Positions 57,006 through 64,000 of a stretch of 64,000 bases of DNA are shown one piece after another. Within the stretch, counting starts at the first letter, position 1, and every line of letters begins with the position of its first letter. Both the position numbers and the translations under genes were made by a program. The notes under the pieces are model-generated. The model was given only the letters and a program-made list of their open reading frames with translations. It searched no databases and was not told the DNA's origin. The stretch is taken from assembly GCF_001424835.1 (NCBI RefSeq), contig NZ_LMCQ01000005.1, positions 1 to 64,000 on the forward strand. The letters run 5' to 3'. This stretch comes from Variovorax sp. Root318D1. GTDB lineage: Bacteria; Pseudomonadota; Gammaproteobacteria; Burkholderiales; Burkholderiaceae_C.

Positions 57006-57500
57006 CTACTTCGATTCCAGCTCCAGGAGCGCGGTCTTGCGATGAAGCCCGCCAGCGTAACCGGTCAGCGATCCGTCCGCACCCAGCACGCGGTGGCAGG
57101 GCACGATCACGCTGATCGGGTTGCGCCCCACGGCCGCGCCCACTGCGCGCACCGCGGTTGGGTTGCCCACGTTGGCGCTCAATGCGCCATAGGTCATGGT
57201 CTTGCCCGCCGGTATGGCGAGCAACGCCTGCCATACGCTCTGCTGGAACGCGGTGCCGTGCGAGAGATCGAGCTTCACGTCGAAGGTGTCGCGCTTGCCG
57301 GCGAAATAATCGCGCAGCTGTGCGCCGGCTTCGACCAGCGCGGGATGGTCGTCCCGGGTCTGCCAGCCGGTGGTGTCGGGCCAATGACGCTGCTGGTCGA
57401 ACCATACGCCCGCCAGGCCTTCGTCGGTGGCTGCCATCGTGATGCCGCCGAGCGGCGTATCGATGGTCGATGTGTAGATGACTTTGCTCTTGAACTTCAT
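57006..57500 (-). CDS. ogt: Methylated-DNA-protein-cysteine methyltransferase
   Basis: 164 residues. It removes methyl groups from O6-methylguanine by irreversible transfer to a cysteine. The acceptor is C135 in IVPCHRVLG; the DNA-binding helix is in GKTMTYGALSANVGNPTAVRAVG. It lies 6 bp after the Ada-AlkA fusion gene, so the pair forms an alkylation-repair operon. Length matches Ogt rather than full Ada. Confidence 0.95.
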   Translation of the reverse strand: MKFKSKVIYTSTIDTPLGGITMAATDEGLAGVWFDQQRHWPDTTGWQTRDDHPALVEAGAQLRDYFAGKRDTFDVKLDLSHGTAFQQSVWQALLAIPAGKTMTYGALSANVGNPTAVRAVGAAVGRNPISVIVPCHRVLGADGSLTGYAGGLHRKTALLELESK

Positions 57501-57506
57501 GACATT

Positions 57507-59099
57507 TCAGGCGGAGACGCCTGCCGTGGTGAGGTTGTTGAAGGAAGCTTCTGCGGCGGTGGACGCGACCGAAGCAATAGGCGACGGCGCATGCCAGGCA
57601 CGCAGCACCGCATAGCCGCGCCAGGGCCGCCATGCCTGCGATGCCTCGCTGGCCGCGCGCGCGGTGGTCACGCCCAATGCCTTCTGCAGCGCGACGTCGC
57701 CCGCGGGAAACGCATCGGGCCAGCGCAGTGCGCGCATCGCGATGTACTGCGCGGTCCACGCGCCGATGCCGGGGAGTTCCTGCAGCGCCGCGATGGTCGA
57801 TGGCACGTCGGCACCCGCATGCAGCGCCAGCTTGCCGGCAGCGACTTCGCGGGCAATGGCCTGCAATGCGGCCTGCCGCTGCCGCACGATGCCTAGCTGC
57901 CCGAGTGCATTGCCGCTTGCCGCGGCGAGTGCCGCGGGCGTGGGGAACAAGCGGTCCAGGCCTTCGATGGGCGTGGCGATCGGCTCGCCGAATGCCTCGA
58001 CCAGCCGCGAACCCAGCGTGCGCGCCGCGGCCACCGTGATCTGCTGGCCCAGCACCGCGCGCACCGCAAGCTCGAAGCCGTCGACCGTGCCCGGCACGCG
58101 CAGCCCGTCGCCGTGCGGAAAAGCCTCGTGCAGCGCGGCGTTGATGGCCATCGGCTCGGCATCGAGATCGAGCATTGCGCGTGCGCGGCTGATCACGATC
58201 GGCAGTACCGCGGCGAGCGAATCGCTCACCGAGAGCAGCATCTGCTCGCGCTCCATGTCGAAGCGCAGTTGCAGCCAGCCAGCGTGCGTCTGTCCGCCTT
58301 GCTGTACGCGCAGCGTGCGGGCCAGGCGAACATATGTCGGCGTGCTGCCCTTGACGGGCACCTTGCCGTCGGCCGTGCTTGCAACCTCGACACCGCGCAG
58401 CGCGCGCCGTGCAAAGAAGCCGAGCATCGCGTCCGCGTCGTAAGGCGGACGAAAGCCCAGCCGCACCTCGATGGCCTTGCCTTCGCCGCCCTCGGCACCG
58501 CCAGCGCGCCGCAGCGCACTGGGGTTGAGGCCGTAATGCTCCACGAAGGCCGCATTGAAGCGCCGCACGCTCGCAAAGCCGCTGGCCAGTGCGACCTGGG
58601 TCATCGGCAGCCGGGTGTCGGCAATCAGCTGCTTGGCGGCCAGCAGGCGGCGCGTCTGCAGATACTGCAACGGGGACACGCCGAACTGCGCCTCGAAGAT
58701 GCGCCTAAGGTGCCGGTCGCTCACGCCGAGCCGCGCCGCGATCTGCGCCGCGCCGGGGCCTTCTTCGGCCCATGCATCGGGTTCGTCGATGAGCCGCGCG
58801 GCCTGCAAGGCGAGGATGCGCGAGGCGTCTTCGGTCGACCAGCTTGCCGCGCGGGGCGCGAGTTCGGGCCGGCAGCGCAGGCAGGGGCGAAAGCCCTCGG
58901 CCTCTGCCTGTGCCGCATGGCGAAAGAACCTGCAGTTCTCGCGCCGCGGCAGCTTCACACGGCAGACCGGCCGGCAATAGATGCCGGTGGAGGTCACCGC
59001 GGTGAAGAAGGAGCCGTCGAAGCGCGCGTCATGCGTCTTCATCGCCAGGTAGCAGGCGTCGCTCTCGAGCGCTTCGGTGAAGGCATGAGTGATAGGCAT
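57507..59099 (-). CDS. Ada N-terminal / AraC HTH / AlkA glycosylase fusion
   Basis: 530 residues from the ATG at 59099 (a TTG two codons earlier is the alternative). Residues ~1-80 are the Ada metal-binding domain, with C42, C46, C73 and C76 spaced exactly as in E. coli Ada; C42 is the methylphosphotriester acceptor. An AraC-type helix-turn-helix follows (~85-185: GVSDRHLRRIFEAQFGVSP). Residues ~220-510 are an AlkA-like 3-methyladenine glycosylase, with the helix-hairpin-helix LPGIGAWTAQYIAMRA and catalytic aspartate in FPAGDVAL. The protein can sense alkylation, act as a regulator and excise alkylated bases. The methyltransferase is encoded by the next gene. Confidence 0.93.
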   Translation of the reverse strand: MPITHAFTEALESDACYLAMKTHDARFDGSFFTAVTSTGIYCRPVCRVKLPRRENCRFFRHAAQAEAEGFRPCLRCRPELAPRAASWSTEDASRILALQAARLIDEPDAWAEEGPGAAQIAARLGVSDRHLRRIFEAQFGVSPLQYLQTRRLLAAKQLIADTRLPMTQVALASGFASVRRFNAAFVEHYGLNPSALRRAGGAEGGEGKAIEVRLGFRPPYDADAMLGFFARRALRGVEVASTADGKVPVKGSTPTYVRLARTLRVQQGGQTHAGWLQLRFDMEREQMLLSVSDSLAAVLPIVISRARAMLDLDAEPMAINAALHEAFPHGDGLRVPGTVDGFELAVRAVLGQQITVAAARTLGSRLVEAFGEPIATPIEGLDRLFPTPAALAAASGNALGQLGIVRQRQAALQAIAREVAAGKLALHAGADVPSTIAALQELPGIGAWTAQYIAMRALRWPDAFPAGDVALQKALGVTTARAASEASQAWRPWRGYAVLRAWHAPSPIASVASTAAEASFNNLTTAGVSA

Positions 59100-59211
59100 G
59101 GGCAAATGATAAGGTTTCGAGTCGTTTCAACTGGCCGTTTTCGGACATGTGGGCGCTGGAACGCTTGCCTACAATGGCCCGGTCTCCAGAACCAACAGGG
59201 AATGCCTCTTC

Positions 59212-60594
59212 ATGCAACTCAGCGCATCGATATTCAAGGCCTATGACATCCGAGGCGTGGTGCCCGTCACGCTCGATGCAGAGGTCGCAGAAGCGCTCGG
59301 CCGGGCTTTCGGCAGCGCCGCCCGCGCGGCCGGTGAAAAGACCGTGGCCGTGGGCCGCGATGGCCGCCTTTCGGGCCCCGCGCTCGTCGAGGCATTGATC
59401 GACGGCCTGGTCGCCACCGGTATCGAAGTGATCGACGTGGGTGCGGTCACCACGCCCATGCTCTACTTTGCGGCCCACACGCTGTGCTCGAGCGGCATTC
59501 AGGTCACGGGCAGCCACAACCCCAAGGACTACAACGGCTTCAAGATGGTGCTGGCGGGGCGTGCCATCTACGGCGACGAGATCCAGGGCCTGCGAAAGGT
59601 GATGGAAGAAGGCACAGCGAAGCTCGCACCCGGCGGCAGCGTGCGCAAGGTCGACGTGACCGATGCCTACGTGCAGCGCATCGTCGGCGACATCAAGCTG
59701 GCGCGACCGCTCAAGATCGTGGTCGATTCGGGCAACGGCATCGCGGGCGCCACGGCACCCGCCATCTTTCGTGCCATTGGCTGCGAAGTGACCGAGCTGT
59801 TCAGCGAAGTCGACGGCGACTTTCCCAATCACCACCCCGACCCGAGCAAGCCCGAGAACCTCAAGGACTTGATGGCTGCGCTGGCCACGGGCGATGCCGA
59901 ACTGGGCCTGGCCTTCGACGGCGACGGCGACCGCCTGGGCATCGTTACCAAGGACGGCCAGAACATCTTCCCCGACCGCCAGATGCAGCTGTTTGCACAG
60001 GACGTGCTCTCGCGCGTGCCCGGCGGCACCATCGTCTACGACGTGAAGTGCTCGCAGCGCCTGGCGCCGGCCATCGAGGCCGCGGGCGGCAAGCCGATGA
60101 TCTTCAAGACCGGCCATTCGCTCATCAAGGCCAAGATGAAGGAAATCGATTCGCCGCTCGGCGGAGAGATGAGCGGCCACATCTTCTTCAAGGAGCGCTG
60201 GTACGGCTTCGACGATGGCACCTACGCCGGCTGCCGCCTGCTCGAGATATTGAGCAAGACGCCGAACGCGAGCGACACGCTCAACGCGCTGCCCACGAGC
60301 TTCTCGACCCCCGAACTCAACGTGAAGTGCGCCGAAGGCGAACCGCACGTGGTGGTCGACCAACTCGTTGCCGGCGCGAGCTTCGCGGCACCCGCGGTGG
60401 TCTCGACCATCGACGGCCTGCGCGTTGACTGGCCGGACGGCTTCGGGCTCATCCGCGCTTCCAACACCACGCCGGTGCTGGTGCTGCGCTTCGAGGGCCA
60501 GACCGATGCGGCCCTGAAGCGCATCGAAGCCGAAATGCTCGCGCTCCTTCGAACCGTCAAAGCCGACGCGACGCTGGCCGAAGCGTCGCACTGA
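59212..60594 (+). CDS. Phosphomannomutase/phosphoglucomutase (AlgC/ManB type)
   Basis: 460 residues from ATG 59212. It interconverts hexose 1- and 6-phosphates, supplying sugar for LPS and exopolysaccharide. The phosphoserine is S101 in TGSHNPKDYNG, the metal loop is AFDGDGDRLG (~234-243), the sugar loop GGEMSGHIFF and the phosphate loop RASNTTP. Domain order and length match AlgC. waaA follows after 5 bp, so both serve cell-envelope sugar synthesis. Confidence 0.95.
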   Translation: MQLSASIFKAYDIRGVVPVTLDAEVAEALGRAFGSAARAAGEKTVAVGRDGRLSGPALVEALIDGLVATGIEVIDVGAVTTPMLYFAAHTLCSSGIQVTGSHNPKDYNGFKMVLAGRAIYGDEIQGLRKVMEEGTAKLAPGGSVRKVDVTDAYVQRIVGDIKLARPLKIVVDSGNGIAGATAPAIFRAIGCEVTELFSEVDGDFPNHHPDPSKPENLKDLMAALATGDAELGLAFDGDGDRLGIVTKDGQNIFPDRQMQLFAQDVLSRVPGGTIVYDVKCSQRLAPAIEAAGGKPMIFKTGHSLIKAKMKEIDSPLGGEMSGHIFFKERWYGFDDGTYAGCRLLEILSKTPNASDTLNALPTSFSTPELNVKCAEGEPHVVVDQLVAGASFAAPAVVSTIDGLRVDWPDGFGLIRASNTTPVLVLRFEGQTDAALKRIEAEMLALLRTVKADATLAEASH

Positions 60595-60599
60595 GCCCC

Positions 60600-61976
60600 G
60601 TGCGTTCGCTGCTGCTGCGCCTCTATGGCGCCTTCACCACCGCCGTGCAACCGCTGGTTCGCCGCAAGCTGCGGCGCCGCGCGGAAGCCGAGCCCGGCTA
60701 CGCCGTGGCCGTCGAGGAGCGCTTCGGCCACTACGACGATGCCGTCACCGGCGAAGGCCAGTGCTGGGTGCACGCGGTTTCGCTCGGCGAAACGCGCGCC
60801 GCCGCCATCCTGATCGCGGAGCTGCGCAGGCAATATCCGGGCATCCCGATCCTGCTCACGCATGGCACGGCCACCGGCCGCGAAGAGGGCGCCAAGCTGC
60901 TCGAACCCGGCGATACGCAGGTCTGGCAGCCGTGGGACACGCCGGGGGCCGTGGCGCGTTTTCTCGACCGCTTCCAGCCGCGCATCGGCGTGCTGATGGA
61001 AACCGAAGTCTGGCCCGAGATGGCCGCGGCCTGTGCCGAGCGCCGCATTCCGCTGGTGCTGGCCAATGCGCGGCTCAACGAAAAATCGCTGGCTGCGGCC
61101 GAGCGCCTGGGCTGGCTCGCGCGGCCCGCGTACTCGGCGCTGGCCGCCGTATGGGCGCAGACCGAAGCCGATGCGCACCGGCTGGTGTCGCTCGGCGCCA
61201 AGGTGGCCGGCATCTACGGCAACCTCAAGTTCGACGCCTCGCCCGATGCGCGCCAGCTCACCGCGGCCGTGGCGCTGCGCGAGCGCTTGCCGCGTCCGAT
61301 GGTGGTGCTCGCGAGCTCGCGCGACGGTGAGGAGCGCATGCTGCTCGACGTGCTCAAGCGCTTTGGCGCCACCTCGCCCGTGCCGCCCGAGCAGGGTGCC
61401 GTTCGTTCGATTGCCAAGCGTGTGCACGACGTGCAATGGATGATCGTGCCGCGCCATCCGCAGCGCTTCGACGAAGTGGCCGCGCTGATCGAATCGCAGG
61501 GCTTCGCGGTGGCGCGCCGCAGCGCCGCTGGCGAGCCGGCCGAAGCCGAGATCTGGCTGGGCGATTCGCTCGGCGAAATGGCCCTTTACTACGGCCTGGC
61601 CGACGTCGCGCTGCTCGGCGGAAGCTTCGAGCCGCTGGGCGGTCAAAACCTCATCGAGCCCGCCGCATGCGGCTGTCCCGTGGTCATGGGCTCATCGACC
61701 TTCAATTTTGCCGAGGCGGCGCAGCTGTCGCTCGCGGCCGGTGCCTCCTTGCGCGTCGAGAACATGGAGCAGGCCGTGACCGCGGCGCTCAAGCTGGTCG
61801 AGAACCCCGAGCGCCGCGCCGCCATGGCGGAGGCCGCATTGGCTTTCTCGTCGTCGAACCGCGGTGCGGCCGAACGCACGGCTGCGGCGGTTCTGGCCAT
61901 TGCACAGGCCGCCGATCCCGTCGTCACCGAACGCGCGCCCCTGGACGATTCCAGAGCAGAGCCAACGCTGGAGTGA
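60600..61976 (+). CDS. waaA: 3-deoxy-D-manno-octulosonic acid (Kdo) transferase
   Basis: 458 residues, GTG start. WaaA adds Kdo to lipid A, an essential early step in LPS core synthesis at the inner membrane. Family motifs are HAVSLGETRAA, LTHGTATGREEGAKL, PRIGVLMETEVWPEM, YGNLKFDASP and LLGGSFEPLGGQNLIEPAA. It sits just after the phosphohexomutase gene. The length is slightly above the usual 420-430, owing to the C-terminal end. Confidence 0.95.
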   Translation: MRSLLLRLYGAFTTAVQPLVRRKLRRRAEAEPGYAVAVEERFGHYDDAVTGEGQCWVHAVSLGETRAAAILIAELRRQYPGIPILLTHGTATGREEGAKLLEPGDTQVWQPWDTPGAVARFLDRFQPRIGVLMETEVWPEMAAACAERRIPLVLANARLNEKSLAAAERLGWLARPAYSALAAVWAQTEADAHRLVSLGAKVAGIYGNLKFDASPDARQLTAAVALRERLPRPMVVLASSRDGEERMLLDVLKRFGATSPVPPEQGAVRSIAKRVHDVQWMIVPRHPQRFDEVAALIESQGFAVARRSAAGEPAEAEIWLGDSLGEMALYYGLADVALLGGSFEPLGGQNLIEPAACGCPVVMGSSTFNFAEAAQLSLAAGASLRVENMEQAVTAALKLVENPERRAAMAEAALAFSSSNRGAAERTAAAVLAIAQAADPVVTERAPLDDSRAEPTLE

Positions 61977-62105
61977 CCTGACAATAGTTAAAAATTCACG
62001 ATTGTTTCGCCCAAGGAAAAGAGGCGATGACTTCGTGAAATAAACCCACTGCCGTGAAGGCACTCCTCCCACAATGCGACATCGTCATTGTTCAGGAGGG
62101 CGACA

Positions 62106-62681
62106 GTGGAGAAAAAGATCATTGCGGGTGGCGGTCCGACAGCATCTGGAAGGCGCTTGCCCTTTCTTCGCAGCGGCGCCAGAGGGCCCATCGCCGCGGC
62201 GCTGCTCGGGTGCTTCCTGAACTCTCTGGCGCTGGCGCAGGAAGGGCGGGAGGCGGGCACGCTGCAGCGACTGGCGGCTCAATCCGGCCTCGGCACGTGT
62301 CTGAATGCTGTGCGCAGTGCTGGGCCTTTACTCACGGGCCCGGAGGGCTCTTACGCGGTCCTTTCAATGAGCCATCCGGTGGCCCCCGATGCCAGCGCCT
62401 GGACCGTGGCGATAGAGCGTGCCCGTGAGGACGTTTCCGATCTGGTGTCGGCCACCTTCGCTCCCACGATTCGGGGCGGCTGCGACGTCGTCTACGAAGT
62501 CGTCCAGCTATGGCGCATGTCATGCCAGGACTACGCACTGAAGGCCGGGTCCGCAATCGGCAGCGTTCCCGTCATCGGACTGCGCGTCGGAGTGCTGGCG
62601 GCAAGCCCGACAAGTCATGTGTACTTGATGCGCACGCCCGGCGGGTGCACCAGCGTCACGAGGGAATACCTGTTTCTCTGA
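62106..62681 (+). CDS. Exported protein of unknown function
   Basis: 191 residues from GTG 62106, with AGGAGG 7 bp upstream (a TTG at 62088 lies inside that site). A signal-like segment ends at SLALAQEG (~45). The mature part contains four to five cysteines (GTCLNAV, GGCDVVY, MSCQDYA, GGCTSV), so disulfides are likely. No family recognised. It stands between waaA and the convergent TolC-family gene. Confidence 0.75.
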   Translation: MEKKIIAGGGPTASGRRLPFLRSGARGPIAAALLGCFLNSLALAQEGREAGTLQRLAAQSGLGTCLNAVRSAGPLLTGPEGSYAVLSMSHPVAPDASAWTVAIERAREDVSDLVSATFAPTIRGGCDVVYEVVQLWRMSCQDYALKAGSAIGSVPVIGLRVGVLAASPTSHVYLMRTPGGCTSVTREYLFL

Positions 62682-62723
62682 GCGAGCCGCGCAGATCCGG
62701 CGGCTTGCGCGCTTCGCGGCGTT

Positions 62724-64000
62724 CTAGCGCGCTGGCGGATTCAGAATGACTGGCGGCGGCGGTGCCGTAGGCATGACCGGCGCCGGCGGGTTGAATGGCG
62801 GCACCAGCACTGGCGGCACGACCGGAATACTGGGCGGCGTGACCGGCACGGCCTGCGGGCGCTCGCCAAGCGACGGCGCTGGCGTGCTCCCGTTTTTCGC
62901 GAGCGTCGCATTGATCGCGTTCATGTCTTCAACGGTGAGCGTGCCATTGGCCTGGCGCAGCTTCAGGTTGCCGAGCAGCACGTTGTAGCGCGCCTGCGCA
63001 AGATCGCGCTTGGTCTGGAACAGCTGGCTCTGCGAATTGAGCACGTCGATGTTGATGCGCACGCCCACCTGGTAGCCGAGCCGGTTGGCATCGAGCGCGC
63101 TCTGGCTCGAGGCCTCGGCCGCTTCGAGCGCCTTCACCTGGCCCGCGCCGGAAACAAGCCCGAGGTAGGCCGCACGCGTGGCCTGCGCCACGCTGCGGCG
63201 GGTGCCTTCGAGCACGCTGCGCGACTGGTCTTCGAGCGCGAGCGTTTCCTTGATGCGGTTCTCGGTGGCAAAACCCGCGAACAGCGGCAGGTTGAACACC
63301 ACGCCCACCGAGGCAGCGTTGATGCGCGTGCCCACGGTGCTGGTGGCGGTCCCTTGGGGGTTGCGCGTGATGTTGTATCCCAGGTTGGCATCGAGCGTGG
63401 GCTTGTGGCCGGCCTCGGCCTTGCGTATTTCGAGGCCCGCCACGTCGAGGCCGAGCCGGGCCTGGCGAATGGAGGGATGCACGTCATCGGCCTGCGCGAC
63501 CCAGGCTTCGATGTTGGCCGGCATGGCGGTGGGCAGCACCACCGGCTGTGCCAGCGGCACAGGCACGCTGCCGGGGCGGCCGACCAGCTGGTCGAGCACC
63601 ACCTTCTTCACCTGCAGGTCGTTCTCGGCGGCAATCTCCTGCGCAATGACGAGGTCGTAGCGCGCTTGGGCTTCGCGCGTGTCGGTGATGGTGGAAGTGC
63701 CGACCTCGAAATTGCGCTTGGCCGATGCGAGCTGCTCTGCCACGGCCACCTTTTGCGCGCGCACCAGCGTCAGGCTGTCCTGGCTTGCGAGCACGTCGAA
63801 GTACGCCTGGCTCACGCGCACGATCAGGTCCTGCTCGGCCGCGGTGAGCACCGCTTCGGCGATCTCGGCCTGGCGCTTGCCCTGCTCGTAGGTGGCCCAG
63901 TTGGCAGGCCGGTAGAGCGGCTGCGTGGCGTTGACGCCGACGTTCTGCGTGGTGAAGTCGCGCGGCGTGCTTGTTCCGCGGCCGGCGCCGGTGAGCGTGT
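62724..64000 (-). CDS. tolC: TolC-family outer-membrane channel protein, 5' end outside window
   Basis: At least 425 residues; the frame stays open to the window edge, so the N-terminus is missing. TolC-type helical repeats are clear (AEQDLIVRVSQAYFDVLASQDSL, LEAAEASSQSALDANRLGYQVG, RINIDVLNSQSQLFQTKRDLAQARY). These proteins form trimeric channels joining inner-membrane pumps to the outside. The C-terminus is a Pro-rich tail (about 50 residues with VPPVLVPPFNPPAPVM), longer than in E. coli TolC. It could serve the PvdE-like exporter, but many pumps share TolC. Confidence 0.92.
   Translation of the reverse strand, partial: TLTGAGRGTSTPRDFTTQNVGVNATQPLYRPANWATYEQGKRQAEIAEAVLTAAEQDLIVRVSQAYFDVLASQDSLTLVRAQKVAVAEQLASAKRNFEVGTSTITDTREAQARYDLVIAQEIAAENDLQVKKVVLDQLVGRPGSVPVPLAQPVVLPTAMPANIEAWVAQADDVHPSIRQARLGLDVAGLEIRKAEAGHKPTLDANLGYNITRNPQGTATSTVGTRINAASVGVVFNLPLFAGFATENRIKETLALEDQSRSVLEGTRRSVAQATRAAYLGLVSGAGQVKALEAAEASSQSALDANRLGYQVGVRINIDVLNSQSQLFQTKRDLAQARYNVLLGNLKLRQANGTLTVEDMNAINATLAKNGSTPAPSLGERPQAVPVTPPSIPVVPPVLVPPFNPPAPVMPTAPPPPVILNPPAR

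Noticed and set aside
1..64000. tRNA, rRNA, CRISPR arrays, insertion sequences and prophage genes
   Set aside because: I looked for their hallmarks (transposase motifs, regular spacer-repeat arrays, tRNA-like cloverleaf ends) and saw none.

Overview
The window is GC-rich DNA of a beta-proteobacterium. The gene set (trimeric autotransporters, a FAAL/NRPS/PKS lipopeptide siderophore locus, a waaA and tolC-type neighbourhood) points to the Comamonadaceae, most likely Variovorax or a close relative. This is judged from protein character only; no database search was possible.

Region A (1-12.5 kb, all + strand) is a cell-surface island. Two trimeric autotransporter adhesins (the first cut by the window edge) are each followed within about 25 bp by a BamE-like/OmpA-like lipoprotein of the TpgA type. 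Between the two adhesin-lipoprotein pairs lies a three-gene signalling unit: an OmpR-type response regulator, a secreted LysM-FecR protein and a CHASE2 histidine kinase. A small secreted protein, a YkuD-type L,D-transpeptidase and a GlsB/YeaQ-type membrane protein follow.

Region B (12.5-15.9 kb) holds unrelated genes: a RidA protein, a D-threonine-aldolase-type PLP enzyme, a YSC84-domain lipoprotein and a stand-alone ParB-domain protein.

Region C (16.0-53.4 kb) is a complete siderophore locus. A Fur-box-preceded ECF sigma gene, translationally coupled to a 20-residue leader peptide, heads a long + strand run: a FecR-N-like mini-protein, MbtH, type II thioesterase, Sfp-type phosphopantetheinyl transferase, FAAL-NRPS, a KS-AT-KR-ACP PKS module, then three NRPS proteins ending in a thioesterase. 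The assembly line reads fatty acyl / X1 / malonyl extender reduced to beta-hydroxy / Ser / D-(probably N-hydroxylated Orn) / Thr / X5, where X1 and X5 share one adenylation signature. A TonB-dependent receptor follows on the - strand. Next comes a - strand operon of FhuF-type reductase, hydroxyornithine formyltransferase, IucB-like acyltransferase and ornithine N-monooxygenase. A divergent PvdE-like ABC exporter and a second Fur-box-preceded ECF sigma gene complete the locus. PKS involvement in a lipopeptide siderophore matches what is known for variochelins and the acidobactin/vacidobactin group. No aspartate beta-hydroxylase or Asp-type adenylation domain is present, so the exact product is open.

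Region D (53.5-64 kb) contains housekeeping and stress genes: a glutathione S-transferase, an outer-membrane beta-barrel protein, a DUF1345 membrane protein, an EamA transporter, an Ogt methyltransferase next to an Ada-AlkA fusion, phosphomannomutase/phosphoglucomutase, Kdo transferase WaaA, an exported protein of unknown function, and a TolC-family protein cut by the right edge.
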